A stretch of 64,000 nucleotides of DNA from the NCBI GenBank assembly GCA_002722295.1, contig PBLF01000029.1:178978-242977 (forward strand). The letters are read 5' to 3'. This document shows, in pieces, positions 52,779-61,553 of this stretch. The notes beneath the pieces are model-generated. The model worked only from the letters and a program-made list of their open reading frames with translations, made no database searches and had not been told where the DNA came from. The DNA comes from Stappia sp. GTDB lineage: Bacteria > Pseudomonadota > Alphaproteobacteria > Rhizobiales > Stappiaceae. Numbering within the stretch: the stretch's first letter is position 1; the number at the start of each line of letters is the position of its first letter. The translations under genes were made by a program, and so were the position numbers.

Positions 52779-54014
52779 TCAGCCCGTCTTCTTGGTGGCG
52801 AAGCCGGCCATCTTCGCGTAGCCCTCGACGATGGCCTTGCGGTCCTCGTAGCTCAGCACGTCGTCGATATGGTTGAAGCGTCGCGGGCTGAGCTTCTCGA
52901 CCTCGTCGATCACCCGTTCCGGTCCGCCCTTGCGGTTGGTGCGCACCACTTCGGCCGTCTTGGGCAGGCGCTCCTGCTCGTAGCGATAAAGCGCTTCGCG
53001 CGGGTGCTCGGACTGGGCCAGGTTGTCGGCCAGGCAGCGCGCGTCGAGGATCGCCTGCGCCGCGCCGTTGGAGCCCACCGGGTACATCGGGTGGGCCGCG
53101 TCACCGAGAAGCGTGACGCGGCCATGGGTCCAGCGCGGAAGCGGATCGCGATCGGCCATGGGATACTCGAAGATCGTCCCGCTGCCGCGCACCAGTGCCT
53201 CGATGTCAAAACCGGGCACCGTGAACCGGCGCGCGTAGGGCAGGACGCGGGCGAGCGGAGCCTGCTTCGACCAGCTTTCGGGCGGCGGCGGGGAGACGGA
53301 ACTGTCGGCCACCCGCACGTTGACCACCCAGTTCATGAGCTGCTTTCCGTCCTTCGCCGGCGCGATGGGATAGAGCACCAGCTTGGCGCCGAGCCCGCCG
53401 GCGATCGCCATGGTCTCGCCGTCCTCCCAGACTGGCCACTCCGCCGCGCCGCGCCACATGACGACGCCCTGCCAGCTCGGGCGGCCCTCGTTGGGATAGA
53501 AGCGCTTGCGGCCCATGCTGTGGATGCCGTCCGCGCAGATGAGGATCTCGCCCCTCAGCGTGCGCGAGGAGGTGCCCTCCAGGGAATCCGTGAAATGCGC
53601 CGTGACGCCGGCCTCGTCCTGGACGAAACCGGAGAGCTTCAGCCCGGTCAGCACCGCCTCCGGTCCCATGCGCTCGATCACGGCATCATAGAGCACCTTC
53701 TGCAGCCGTCCGCGATGGATGGAGAACTGCGGGTGCTTGTGCCCGGCGTGCATGCCGCGCAACTCGCGCCACACCTCCTGTCCCTCTCGGGTCAGGTAGC
53801 GCAGTTCGCGGGTTCGCAGTCCCACCTCGTCGAGCCTTGGCAGCAGGCCGAGTTCGGCCAGTTCGGCGATGGAATGGGGCAGGGTGTTGATGCCGACCCC
53901 GACTTCGCGCACCTCCGGCGCCTGCTCGACCACCTGACAGCGGATGCCGCGCGCATGCAGCATCAGCGCGGTGGTCAGCCCGCCGACGCCTGCGCCTGCG
54001 ATCAGGATGCTCAT
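52779..54014 (-). CDS. FAD-dependent monooxygenase, PhzS-like
   Basis: A 411-residue class A flavoprotein monooxygenase. The N-terminal FAD motif ILIAGAGVGGLTTALMLHARGIRCQVVEQAPEVREVGVGINTLPHSI, the FSIHRGRLQ segment, the middle CADGIHS motif and TLLGDAAHPMYPVGSNGAAQAILDA are all present and resemble PhzS (5-methylphenazine-1-carboxylate monooxygenase) and salicylate-hydroxylase-like enzymes. It would hydroxylate an aromatic or heterocyclic ring using NAD(P)H and O2. Coupled by ATGA to the hydrolase-cupin gene upstream. No other phenazine gene is present, so a catabolic substrate is likelier. Confidence 0.88.
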   Translation of the reverse strand: MSILIAGAGVGGLTTALMLHARGIRCQVVEQAPEVREVGVGINTLPHSIAELAELGLLPRLDEVGLRTRELRYLTREGQEVWRELRGMHAGHKHPQFSIHRGRLQKVLYDAVIERMGPEAVLTGLKLSGFVQDEAGVTAHFTDSLEGTSSRTLRGEILICADGIHSMGRKRFYPNEGRPSWQGVVMWRGAAEWPVWEDGETMAIAGGLGAKLVLYPIAPAKDGKQLMNWVVNVRVADSSVSPPPPESWSKQAPLARVLPYARRFTVPGFDIEALVRGSGTIFEYPMADRDPLPRWTHGRVTLLGDAAHPMYPVGSNGAAQAILDARCLADNLAQSEHPREALYRYEQERLPKTAEVVRTNRKGGPERVIDEVEKLSPRRFNHIDDVLSYEDRKAIVEGYAKMAGFATKKTG

Positions 54015-55375
54015 GACGCCGCCTCGCTGTCCTCGGGCGGCAGGAAGTCGATGGCATGGGCCGCCGACACGGCGACGATTTCGGCCGGGTCGGCCTCGGG
54101 GCCCATATTGTGCAGTTCCCAGAACAGGTCGTAGAGCGGCCCGGACGGGGTAACCCAGAACAGTGTCTTGATGGTGCCGTCGGTCTTGTTGAAAATCCCG
54201 TGCGGAATGCCGCGCGGCAGCTTCACCAGGTCCCCCGGCTCGCCGATCAGTTCCTTGCCGTCGAGCAGGAAGGTGAAGCGCCCCTCGAGAATGTAGAGGA
54301 ATTCGTCCTGGTCGGGGTGAATGTGCGGCGGAACGAAGGTGCCCGGCGGGAAGGTCGCGTGCCAGGAGAAGCAGTCCTCGGTCTTCTGCTTGGGCACATA
54401 GGTCTGGCCGAGAATGTTCCAGCTGATGTTGTCGAGGCCCTCGCGGGACTTGACGATTCCAGGCTCCATGACGGTCATCGGTGTTTCCCCTTTGCGGTCT
54501 TTTTGCCGGCTCGTGCCGGTGAAGGCTGCCGTGATCCGCGAGGCCGGGTCCTTCAGCCCCTCGAGCACGGTGAAATGGTTGTGGTCGCCGTCCACATGCG
54601 CCGTGGCCGGCACGTCGAGGCCGCCCCACACATCGGCGAGAAGGCGCGCCTGGCGGATGAATTCGGGCCGTTCTCCGCCACCCACCCAGCATGTCAGCGG
54701 CGCGCCATGCACCGGTTCGCCGAGGATGGCGCTTTCCGCGCGCGCCTCGGCGAGGTCGAGGTGCAGCGTGTCGTTCATCCGCGTGTGAAGCAGGGGGCGA
54801 AGGTCGTGCAGGCCGCTGATCGAAAGCGTGTGTTCGACGCGTTGGCGCACCTCGCGCGACAGCGGACCATCGGCGCACAGCATTCGCGTGACGAGGTGAC
54901 CGCCGGCGGAATGGCCCGCAAGCCGGATCGGTCCCGCGACGCGCTCGGCCACATGCGCGAGTGCCCGTCCGATCTGGGCGGTGATCTCGCTGATCCGGGC
55001 ATCGGGCGTCAGCGTGTAGCTCGGCAGGCACACGACCCAGCCGTTGGCCCGCGCGCCTTCCGCGAAATCGGTCCAGAACGACTTGTCGAGGCGCATCCAG
55101 TATCCGCCATGCACGAAGACGGCGAGGCCGCGCGGCTCGCCTTCCGGCCAGACCAGGTCATAGGCCTCGCGCGGGTGCTCGCCATAGGCGATGTCGAGTT
55201 CGAGGCGGTGTCCGGCGGCCAGCATCTCCTCGCGGTAGCGTGCCGCGCGTGCGGACCAGAAGCCTGGAAGCTCGTGGGAGTTGGCCACATGGGCCATGTT
55301 GGCGAAGGCATCGTCCCAGTCCCGCGCCGCTGGAAGGCGGTCTTCGGGCGTCGGGAGGCAAGGGTCTGTCGTCAT
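54011..55375 (-). CDS. Alpha/beta hydrolase fused in frame to a cupin domain
   Basis: A single 454-residue frame. Residues about 20-290 form a kynurenine-formamidase-like alpha/beta hydrolase with the HGGYW oxyanion motif (89-93), nucleophile Ser156 in GHSAGGH and a C-terminal GDHNHF segment supplying the histidine. Residues about 303-450 form a cupin with metal ligands H351, H353, E358 and H392 (PPHIHPDQDE, LPRGIPHG). The cupin is a paralogue of the stand-alone cupin encoded just upstream. There is no stop at the junction, but an internal ATG (54478 or 54469) preceded by GGGG could also give a separate cupin. The ATG at 55375 fits hydrolase length. Confidence 0.8.
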   Translation of the reverse strand: MTTDPCLPTPEDRLPAARDWDDAFANMAHVANSHELPGFWSARAARYREEMLAAGHRLELDIAYGEHPREAYDLVWPEGEPRGLAVFVHGGYWMRLDKSFWTDFAEGARANGWVVCLPSYTLTPDARISEITAQIGRALAHVAERVAGPIRLAGHSAGGHLVTRMLCADGPLSREVRQRVEHTLSISGLHDLRPLLHTRMNDTLHLDLAEARAESAILGEPVHGAPLTCWVGGGERPEFIRQARLLADVWGGLDVPATAHVDGDHNHFTVLEGLKDPASRITAAFTGTSRQKDRKGETPMTVMEPGIVKSREGLDNISWNILGQTYVPKQKTEDCFSWHATFPPGTFVPPHIHPDQDEFLYILEGRFTFLLDGKELIGEPGDLVKLPRGIPHGIFNKTDGTIKTLFWVTPSGPLYDLFWELHNMGPEADPAEIVAVSAAHAIDFLPPEDSEAAS

Positions 55376-55525
55376 CGTCGTGTCCGGTATGTCATGGTCC
55401 GGCCGATCCGGCCCGGAACGGGTGGTTCCGGACCGGACGTCGGTCACGGGATCGCGGGCCGGCGCGAGAGGGGGCACGCGTCGGGGCTCCCGTGTCCGGG
55501 ATCGGAAATCGGGGTGTCGCGGTGC

Positions 55526-55966
55526 TCAGCCGGCGTCGGGCGGCGGCAGGAAGTCGACCTCATGCAGCGCGGAAATGCGCACCAGCTCGGCCGGATCGGT
55601 CACGCCGTCGAGCGCGATGAACAGGTCGTAGAGCTTGCGCGAGGGCGCCACGCCGAAGACGCAGGTGGCCGTCTTGCCGGACCGGTTGAAGATCCCGTGG
55701 GCGATGCCGCGCGGCATCTTGATCGTGTCGCCGGTGCGCGCGGTGTGTTTGTCGTCGCCGAACTCGACCTCGAGTTCGCCGTCGAGCATGTAGATCCACT
55801 CGTCCTGGGTCGGGTGGATGTGCGGCGGCACGAAGGTGCCCTCCGGCAGCGTCGCGTGCCAGACGAAGGTGTCCTCGCTCCAGAGCTTCGGCACATAGGT
55901 GTGTCCGACCACGTTCCACGAATGCGCGTTGAGACCGTCCTCGGCCCTGGTGATCCCAAGATCCAT
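55526..55966 (-). CDS. Cupin domain-containing protein
   Basis: A 146-residue single-domain cupin. Metal-binding motif 1 is PPHIHPTQDEW and motif 2 is LPRGIAHGIFN-like (MPRGIAHGIF). It resembles the C-terminal domain of the next gene over its whole length (same HTYVPK, SWHAT/VWHAT, GTFVPPHIHP, LYDLF and DFLPP segments), so one arose by duplication. It could be a dioxygenase or an isomerase acting on the monooxygenase product. First gene of the operon, divergent from the AraC regulator. Confidence 0.87.
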   Translation of the reverse strand: MDLGITRAEDGLNAHSWNVVGHTYVPKLWSEDTFVWHATLPEGTFVPPHIHPTQDEWIYMLDGELEVEFGDDKHTARTGDTIKMPRGIAHGIFNRSGKTATCVFGVAPSRKLYDLFIALDGVTDPAELVRISALHEVDFLPPPDAG

Positions 55967-56145
55967 GCTGTTGGCTCCGTATCTGGAAGGATTATTGTGT
56001 TTGTTCCCGGGCCTGAGCGTGCCCCACTTCCGCAGAAATCCCTATCCAAAAAACGAACCGCTCTTGCGAGGGGATATTTTAAGCTTGAAATAATTCCGCG
56101 TTCTTGCGTTCATCGCGGTGAGGAACCGTTTTCACGGGAGACGCC

Positions 56146-57144
56146 ATGACCGCCGGGCGGACGATTCCGCAGCGCGAGTATTTTGCCGGCCACCCGGTGT
56201 TGCGCACCAGCGACCTGGACGAGGCGCGCCATCGCATCGGCCAGACGTTCTGCGACCACCGGCTGGACGTGCACGGATCGCGGGCCGATCTGGCCGTGCG
56301 CCACAACGCCGTGCGCGGCCTCGACATGTCGATCAACTACCTTGCCTACGGTCCGCGCGTGACGGTCGATCCCGGGCTGCTCGGCTCCTTCTACCTGTTT
56401 CACATTCCGCTCGCCGGTCAGGCCCGGGTGCGTCACCGGGGCGAGGAGATGACCGCGACCCCGGCGCGCGCCGCGATCCTCAATCCCGACCGCACCGCGC
56501 GCCTCGACTGGGGGGAGGGGTGCTCCAAGCTGCTGTTGCAGATCGACCGGGTCCACCTGGAAAAGGTTGCCCGTGCGCTGGTGGGGGCACCATTGCCGGG
56601 GCCCATCCGCTTCGACATGTCCGTGGATCTGACCTCCGATGCCGGCCGGCGCCTGCACCGCATCGTCACCGCCTGCGCAGAGGCGGTCGAAAACGGCGAG
56701 CTCTTCCGCCAGCCGCTTGGCGGGTCCGACCTGCGCGCGGAATACGACCTGGCCCATGCGCTACTGACGCTTCAGCCGAGCAATGTCTCACACATCATCG
56801 AGCGGGCCGACCATCAGGCGCGGCCCCGGACGATCCGTCTCGCGCTCGATTATATCCATGCCAATCTCGGTGAACCGATCACGCTGGCGGATATCGCGGC
56901 GGCGGCCGGGATCAATGTTCGCACGCTGCAGAAGGGCTTTCAGCGACTGTTCGGCCTGACGCCAATGCAGGTGCTGCGCAATGCACGGCTCGATGCCGCG
57001 CACTACCAGCTCATCGTGCACAAGGACCCGCCGAGCGTCTCCGAGGCGGCTTGGTCCTGCGGCTTCTCGCACCTGGGCCGCTTCTCGCGCGACTACAAGG
57101 AGCGCTTCGGTCACTCGCCGAGCGAGCGCCGGAAAACCGCGTGA
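56146..57144 (+). CDS. AraC family transcriptional regulator
   Basis: A 332-residue activator. The N-terminal domain (to about residue 200) is of the AraC-binding-like 2 type (YFAGHPVLRTSDLDEARHRIG, FYLFHIPLAGQARVRHRGEE). The C-terminal double helix-turn-helix runs from about 232 (LDYIHANLGEPITLADIAAAAGINVRTLQKGFQRLFGLTPMQVLRNARLDAA, then SEAAWSCGFSHLGRFSRDYKERFGHSPSERR). Divergent from the cupin/hydrolase/monooxygenase operon and therefore its likely activator. GGGAG precedes the start. Confidence 0.92.
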   Translation: MTAGRTIPQREYFAGHPVLRTSDLDEARHRIGQTFCDHRLDVHGSRADLAVRHNAVRGLDMSINYLAYGPRVTVDPGLLGSFYLFHIPLAGQARVRHRGEEMTATPARAAILNPDRTARLDWGEGCSKLLLQIDRVHLEKVARALVGAPLPGPIRFDMSVDLTSDAGRRLHRIVTACAEAVENGELFRQPLGGSDLRAEYDLAHALLTLQPSNVSHIIERADHQARPRTIRLALDYIHANLGEPITLADIAAAAGINVRTLQKGFQRLFGLTPMQVLRNARLDAAHYQLIVHKDPPSVSEAAWSCGFSHLGRFSRDYKERFGHSPSERRKTA

Positions 57145-57170
57145 GCGTGGAGGCAACCTGTGGGGAAAGT

Positions 57171-57200
57171 GAAAAGCCCGCCGTTTCCGGCGGGCTTTTC
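57171..57200. terminator. Bidirectional Rho-independent terminator
   Basis: GAAAAGCCCGCC pairs perfectly with GGCGGGCTTTTC (12 bp, 6-base loop). The A-run and T-run on either side make it functional in both directions, between the convergent araC and hydrolase genes. Confidence 0.9.
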
Positions 57201-57205
57201 GTGTT

Positions 57206-58294
57206 TCAGGCGAGGTTCTGTTCGAAGAAGGACTGCAGCTTGTCGAAGGGAATGATGTCGACCTGATCGTAGAGGTCCACGTGATCGGCTCCCTCGATGA
57301 TCATCAGTTCCTTCGGTTCCGCCGCGGCGGCCACGGCGTCCTCGCTGAAGTAGCGCGAGTGCGCCTCCGATCCGGCGATCACGAGCATCGGGCGCGGCGA
57401 GATCTCGTCGACATAGGTCAGCAGCGGCATGTTCATGAAGGACAACGGGTTGGTCACCGTCCAGCCGCCGTTCGAATTGACCGAGCGCTTATGGTAGCCG
57501 CGATCCGTCTTGTAGTAGTGCCAGTACATCCGGATTACCGGGTCGTCGATACCGTCCAGGGTGTCGGGGAGGCCGCCCGCCATGGCCGGCTTGCCGTTCT
57601 CCACGTCGGTCCAGCGCTGGCGGCTCATCTTCTCCAGGCCCGCCGCGCGCTGCTCCTCGGTCATGCTGTCGTAGTAGCCCTTCGCCATGACCCGGGACAT
57701 GTCGTACATGCTGGTGGTCGCGACGGCCTTCACGCGCTTGTCGGCCGCGACCGCGTTCAGCGCCATGCCGCCAAAGCCGCAAATGCCGATGATGCCGAGA
57801 CGTTCCCGGTCGACCGCCTCATGCAGGCCGAGAAAATCGATCGCGGCCATGAAGTCTTCGGTGTTGATGTCGGGTGACGCCACATCGCGCACCGCGCCGC
57901 CGCTTTCCCCGACATAGGATGGATCGAAGGCGAGCGTCACGAAGCCGCGCTCGGCCATCGTCTGGGCGTAGAGGCCGGCGGCCTGCTCCTTGACCGCGCC
58001 GAACGGACCGGCGACCGCGAGAGCGGGCAGGCGACCCTCCGGGCGATCCCGGGGAAGGTACAGGTCGCCGACGAGCGGAACGCCGTAGCGGTTGATGAAG
58101 GCGACCTTCTCGTGATCGACCTTGTCGCTTTTCCTGAAGGTCTTGTCCCACTCGTCGGTGATCGTGAGTTCCGCGTTCGCCGAGGTGGAGCTGATCGCGG
58201 ACACGCCAAGCGCCGCGGCACCGGCGCCTGCGAGCTTGAGAAGCGTGCGGCGGTGCGAGTTCGGCGTATCGGCCGTGCTGGTGCCATCGGTCAT
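57206..58294 (-). CDS. Tat-exported alpha/beta hydrolase (dienelactone hydrolase-like)
   Basis: A 362-residue hydrolase with an N-terminal twin-arginine signal (SHRRTLLKLAGAGAAALG, cleavage near SANAE), so it acts in the periplasm. The nucleophile elbow reads GICGFGG: cysteine in the place of serine, as in dienelactone hydrolase and related family members. The acid and histidine are probably in LVIAGSEAHSRYFSED and EGADHVDLYD. Its substrate is unknown. Divergent from an MFS gene, with a 183-bp gap. Confidence 0.87.
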   Translation of the reverse strand: MTDGTSTADTPNSHRRTLLKLAGAGAAALGVSAISSTSANAELTITDEWDKTFRKSDKVDHEKVAFINRYGVPLVGDLYLPRDRPEGRLPALAVAGPFGAVKEQAAGLYAQTMAERGFVTLAFDPSYVGESGGAVRDVASPDINTEDFMAAIDFLGLHEAVDRERLGIIGICGFGGMALNAVAADKRVKAVATTSMYDMSRVMAKGYYDSMTEEQRAAGLEKMSRQRWTDVENGKPAMAGGLPDTLDGIDDPVIRMYWHYYKTDRGYHKRSVNSNGGWTVTNPLSFMNMPLLTYVDEISPRPMLVIAGSEAHSRYFSEDAVAAAAEPKELMIIEGADHVDLYDQVDIIPFDKLQSFFEQNLA

Positions 58295-58477
58295 GTCGTC
58301 ATCTCCTTATAATCTTGAGAAGCTGACCGGAAATCTGGCCTCTCGCGCGTGCGTTGATTAGAGGCTCATTCTTCAAACCGGTGATGAGTCCCATTCATGA
58401 CTGCATCCCGATCTGATCGATTTTCGCCGGTGACCGCGTGCGTTAGGAGACGGGTCCGACAATCCGGGAATGCCTTC

Positions 58478-59668
58478 ATGACGAATTCTGCAATCGACTC
58501 CACCCGGCCCGCTACCGCCGGGGCCTGGGGCGCGGTCCTGTCCATGTCGCTCTGTGTCGCGATGCTGATCGCGGCCGAGTTCATGCCGGTGAGCCTGCTG
58601 ACACCCATGGCCGAGGGGCTCGGCGCGACGACCGGCCAGACCGGGCAGGCGATCTCCATCAGTGGCTTTCTTGCCGTGGCGACCAGCCTTCTGGTGACGA
58701 CCCTCGCCGGACGGTTGAACCGCAAGAGCGTGCTGATCGCGCTGACCGCGCTCATGTTCGTCTCTCTGGCGATGGTTGCCGCCGCGCCGTCCTTTTTGGT
58801 GCTCATGGTCGCGCGCGCGCTGCTGGGCATCTGCATCGGCGGGTTCTGGGCGCTCGCCACTTCCGTCCTCATGCGACTGGTGCCCATCGACGAGGTTCCC
58901 CGCGCGCTCGGCATCATGTACGGCGGCCAGGCGATTGCCGCGGCCTTTGCCGCGCCCGTGGGCAGCTACCTTGGCGACATCATCGGCTGGCGGGGTGTCT
59001 TCTGGGCGTTGACGCCGATCGTGGCGATCAATCTGGTCTGGCATGTCGTCGCCTTGCCCTCGCTGCCTGCCGGCGCGCCGCGCAGTTTCTCCACGTTCGG
59101 CGAGTTGCTGGGCCGGCGCTACTTCCGTCGCGGACTTCTGGCGGTGGCGCTGTCCTGGGGCTCTGCCTTCACCATGTTCACCTATCTGCGTCCCTTTCTC
59201 GAGCAGGTCACCGGCGTCGATGTCACCATGCTTTCGGCCTTGCTCCTTGCCCTCGGTTGCGCCGGGTTCGTCGGATCGTCCGTTTCGGGGCGCGTCGTCG
59301 GTTCGCATGTGGAGCGCTTGCTCTGTCTGCCCGCGCTTGTCATGGGCGCCTGCACCCTGGCCCTGCTTTTCCTCGGCGGATCGTGGATTGCCGCCGGCCT
59401 GCTTCTGGCCGTCTGGGGCGCGATGAACACGGCGATGTCCGTGATATGGATGAGCTGGATGTCGCGTAACGTCGAAGATCAGCCGGAGGCCGCCGGCAGC
59501 CTCATGGTTGCGGTCATCCAGGCCTCGATCCTCATGGGTGCCATGGTCGGCGGGCTGCTGCTGGACTACCTCTCCGTGACCGCGACATTCGCCGGAAGCA
59601 GCATCATTGCGCTCGCGGCGGTCCTGGTGGCATTCAACGGCAAGCGGCTTTCGAAGCCCCGGGCCTGA
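58478..59668 (+). CDS. MFS transporter, DHA1-type
   Basis: A 396-residue inner-membrane transporter with about twelve helices. LCVAMLIAAEFMPVSLLTPMAEGLGATTGQTGQAISISGF is the N-terminal segment of AraJ/YdhP-like antiporters, and MYGGQAIAAAFAAPVGSYLGDIIGWRGVF is typical. I chose the ATG at 58478 because the first 27 residues of the longest reading are basic and unlike a transporter N terminus. It may co-operate with the divergent periplasmic hydrolase or the downstream cyclophilin-like protein. Confidence 0.87.
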   Translation: MTNSAIDSTRPATAGAWGAVLSMSLCVAMLIAAEFMPVSLLTPMAEGLGATTGQTGQAISISGFLAVATSLLVTTLAGRLNRKSVLIALTALMFVSLAMVAAAPSFLVLMVARALLGICIGGFWALATSVLMRLVPIDEVPRALGIMYGGQAIAAAFAAPVGSYLGDIIGWRGVFWALTPIVAINLVWHVVALPSLPAGAPRSFSTFGELLGRRYFRRGLLAVALSWGSAFTMFTYLRPFLEQVTGVDVTMLSALLLALGCAGFVGSSVSGRVVGSHVERLLCLPALVMGACTLALLFLGGSWIAAGLLLAVWGAMNTAMSVIWMSWMSRNVEDQPEAAGSLMVAVIQASILMGAMVGGLLLDYLSVTATFAGSSIIALAAVLVAFNGKRLSKPRA

Positions 59669-59688
59669 AAGAAGGACGGAACCTGACC

Positions 59689-60144
59689 ATGAGCACCTTC
59701 TCGCGTTCCCGTTTTCTCCCGCGTCGTGATTTCATCGCCGGCGCGCTCGCCGTCACACTGGTTCCCACTGGAGTCCGGGCGCAGGCGGCACCGCGTCGTC
59801 TGCGCTGCAGCTTCGACGGCCAGGTGGTGACCTACAGGCTGTTCGACAATCCGACGACGCGCGATCTCGTGTCCATGCTGCCGCTCGACCTGACGATCGA
59901 GGACTTCTCCACCAACGAGAAGATCGCACATCTTCCCGAGCGTCTCGACGAAGGCGGCCTCCAGCCGTTCGACGACGAGAAGCCCGGTGACCTCTGCTAT
60001 TTCCTGGGCTGGGGGAATCTGGCCTTCTTTCATGGCGACTACCGCTTTCGCGGCGACCTGATCCGGCTCGGACACCTGGAGGGCGGCGTCGCGCCGCTGC
60101 TGCACAAGGGGCGCTATCCGCTCAGGATCGAGCACGTCGAGTAG
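59689..60144 (+). CDS. Exported cyclophilin-like fold protein
   Basis: A 151-residue protein. The N terminus FLPRRDFIAGALAVTLVP is a twin-arginine-like signal with a GVRAQA cleavage area. The mature part resembles the bacterial cyclophilin-like (TM1367/YlzJ-type) domain, with PLDLTIEDFSTNEKIAHLPERL, GDLCYFLGWGNLAFFHGDYRF and IRLGHLEGG segments. The function of this family is not established. It lies 20 bp after the MFS gene, likely in one operon with it. Confidence 0.78.
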   Translation: MSTFSRSRFLPRRDFIAGALAVTLVPTGVRAQAAPRRLRCSFDGQVVTYRLFDNPTTRDLVSMLPLDLTIEDFSTNEKIAHLPERLDEGGLQPFDDEKPGDLCYFLGWGNLAFFHGDYRFRGDLIRLGHLEGGVAPLLHKGRYPLRIEHVE

Positions 60145-60293
60145 GAGGTGGCTCCCTAAACCAGGCACCTGCGCCGCGTGAAAACGGCAAGGGGATGCCA
60201 GAGACGCGCGCGGGCCGTGATTGACTTCGCCGTCCGGGCGCGAAACAAGGGCCGCCGGACCCTGGACCGACGCCCTTCGGAGTGCCCTTGCGA

Positions 60294-61475
60294 ATGCAGC
60301 AGTATGACGTCCTCATCATCGGAGCGGGCGCGGCCGGCCTCATGTGCGCGGCCGTGGCGGGCGCGCGCGGTCGCAAGGTCCTGCTGATCGACCATGCCAG
60401 GGCGCCCGGCGAGAAGATCCGGATTTCCGGCGGTGGACGCTGCAACTTCACCAACATCCACGCTTCGCCGAAGAACTTCCTCTCGGCCAACCGGCATTTT
60501 CACAAGTCGGCGCTGGCGCGCTACACGCCGGCGGATTTCCTCGCCCTTGTCGAGCGTCACGGTATCGCCTGGCACGAGAAGACGCTCGGCCAGCTCTTTT
60601 GCGACGACACCGCGCGCCAGATCGTCATCATGCTGCTGGAGGAATGCCGCGCGGGCGGCGTCGAGCTTCGCCTGTCCACCTCCGCCAGTGCGATCGAACG
60701 CCGCGAGACCGGCTTTTCCGTGCGGGTCGGGGAGGGTACGGTCGAGGTCTCGTCGCTGGTGATCGCCACCGGCGGAAAGTCGATCCCCAAGATGGGCGCG
60801 ACGGGCTTCGCCTACGAGGTGGCGGAGCGTTTCGGCCTACCGCTGGTGGAGCAGCGCGCGGGTCTCGTGCCGTTCACGCTCGATCCGGCGACGCTGGAGA
60901 TGCTTGCGCCGCTTGCCGGCATTGCCGTTCCGGCGGAGATCTGCTGCGGCAGGACCTGTTTTCGCGAGGCGCTTCTGTTCACCCACCGCGGCCTGTCGGG
61001 GCCGGCGGTGCTGCAGATCTCCTCCTACTGGCGGCCCGGCGACGAGATCCGCATCCGGCTGCTGCCCGAGGTGGCTTTGGCGGAGCGTCTGGTCGAGGCG
61101 AAGCGCGAGGCACCGCGCCAGTCGGCGGCGAACCTTCTTGCCGCCTTTCTGCCGAAGAAACTCGCCCAGCTTCTTGTGGAGCAGGCCGGACTTGGAGGCG
61201 GGGCCGCCGGAGACCTTTCCGACAAGGCGCTGCGTGCGCTGGCGGAACGTGCCCAGGACTGGCGGCTGAAGCCGTCCGGAACCGAAGGCTACCGCACGGC
61301 GGAGGTGACCCTTGGAGGTGTGGACACTTCCGCGCTGTCCTCGCAGACGATGGAGGCCCGCGACGTGCCCGGTCTCTATTTCATCGGGGAATGCGTCGAC
61401 GTCACCGGCTGGCTCGGCGGCTACAATTTCCAGTGGGCGTGGGCGTCAGCCCAGGCCGCCGGTCAGGCGGTGTAG
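60294..61475 (+). CDS. NAD(P)/FAD-dependent oxidoreductase, YhiN/HI0933 (BaiN-like) family
   Basis: A 393-residue flavoprotein. The FAD motif IIGAGAAGLMCAAVAGARG, the family signature SGGGRCNFTN (about residues 44-53) and ATGGKSIPKMGATGFAYEVAERFG are unambiguous, as is the C-terminal YFIGECVDVTGWLGGYNFQWAWASAQAAG. The family is widely conserved, and a member in gut clostridia reduces bile-acid intermediates; the role in proteobacteria is unknown. The ATG at 60294 is preferred over a GTG four codons earlier. Monocistronic. Confidence 0.9.
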   Translation: MQQYDVLIIGAGAAGLMCAAVAGARGRKVLLIDHARAPGEKIRISGGGRCNFTNIHASPKNFLSANRHFHKSALARYTPADFLALVERHGIAWHEKTLGQLFCDDTARQIVIMLLEECRAGGVELRLSTSASAIERRETGFSVRVGEGTVEVSSLVIATGGKSIPKMGATGFAYEVAERFGLPLVEQRAGLVPFTLDPATLEMLAPLAGIAVPAEICCGRTCFREALLFTHRGLSGPAVLQISSYWRPGDEIRIRLLPEVALAERLVEAKREAPRQSAANLLAAFLPKKLAQLLVEQAGLGGGAAGDLSDKALRALAERAQDWRLKPSGTEGYRTAEVTLGGVDTSALSSQTMEARDVPGLYFIGECVDVTGWLGGYNFQWAWASAQAAGQAV

Positions 61476-61553
61476 CGCCATCGCGGGGTTATTTCCGGCA
61501 CTGCGCCTGTTTCCGCCGTTGGCGAAGGACGCGCCCCGGTGTATCAGACACCC

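Noticed and set aside
51045..54134. A very long open frame (over 1000 codons) on the plus strand
   Set aside because: It is antisense to the binding protein and the PhzS-like monooxygenase, has Arg/Gly/His-rich composition and no recognisable motif. GC-rich codon bias keeps the opposite strand open.
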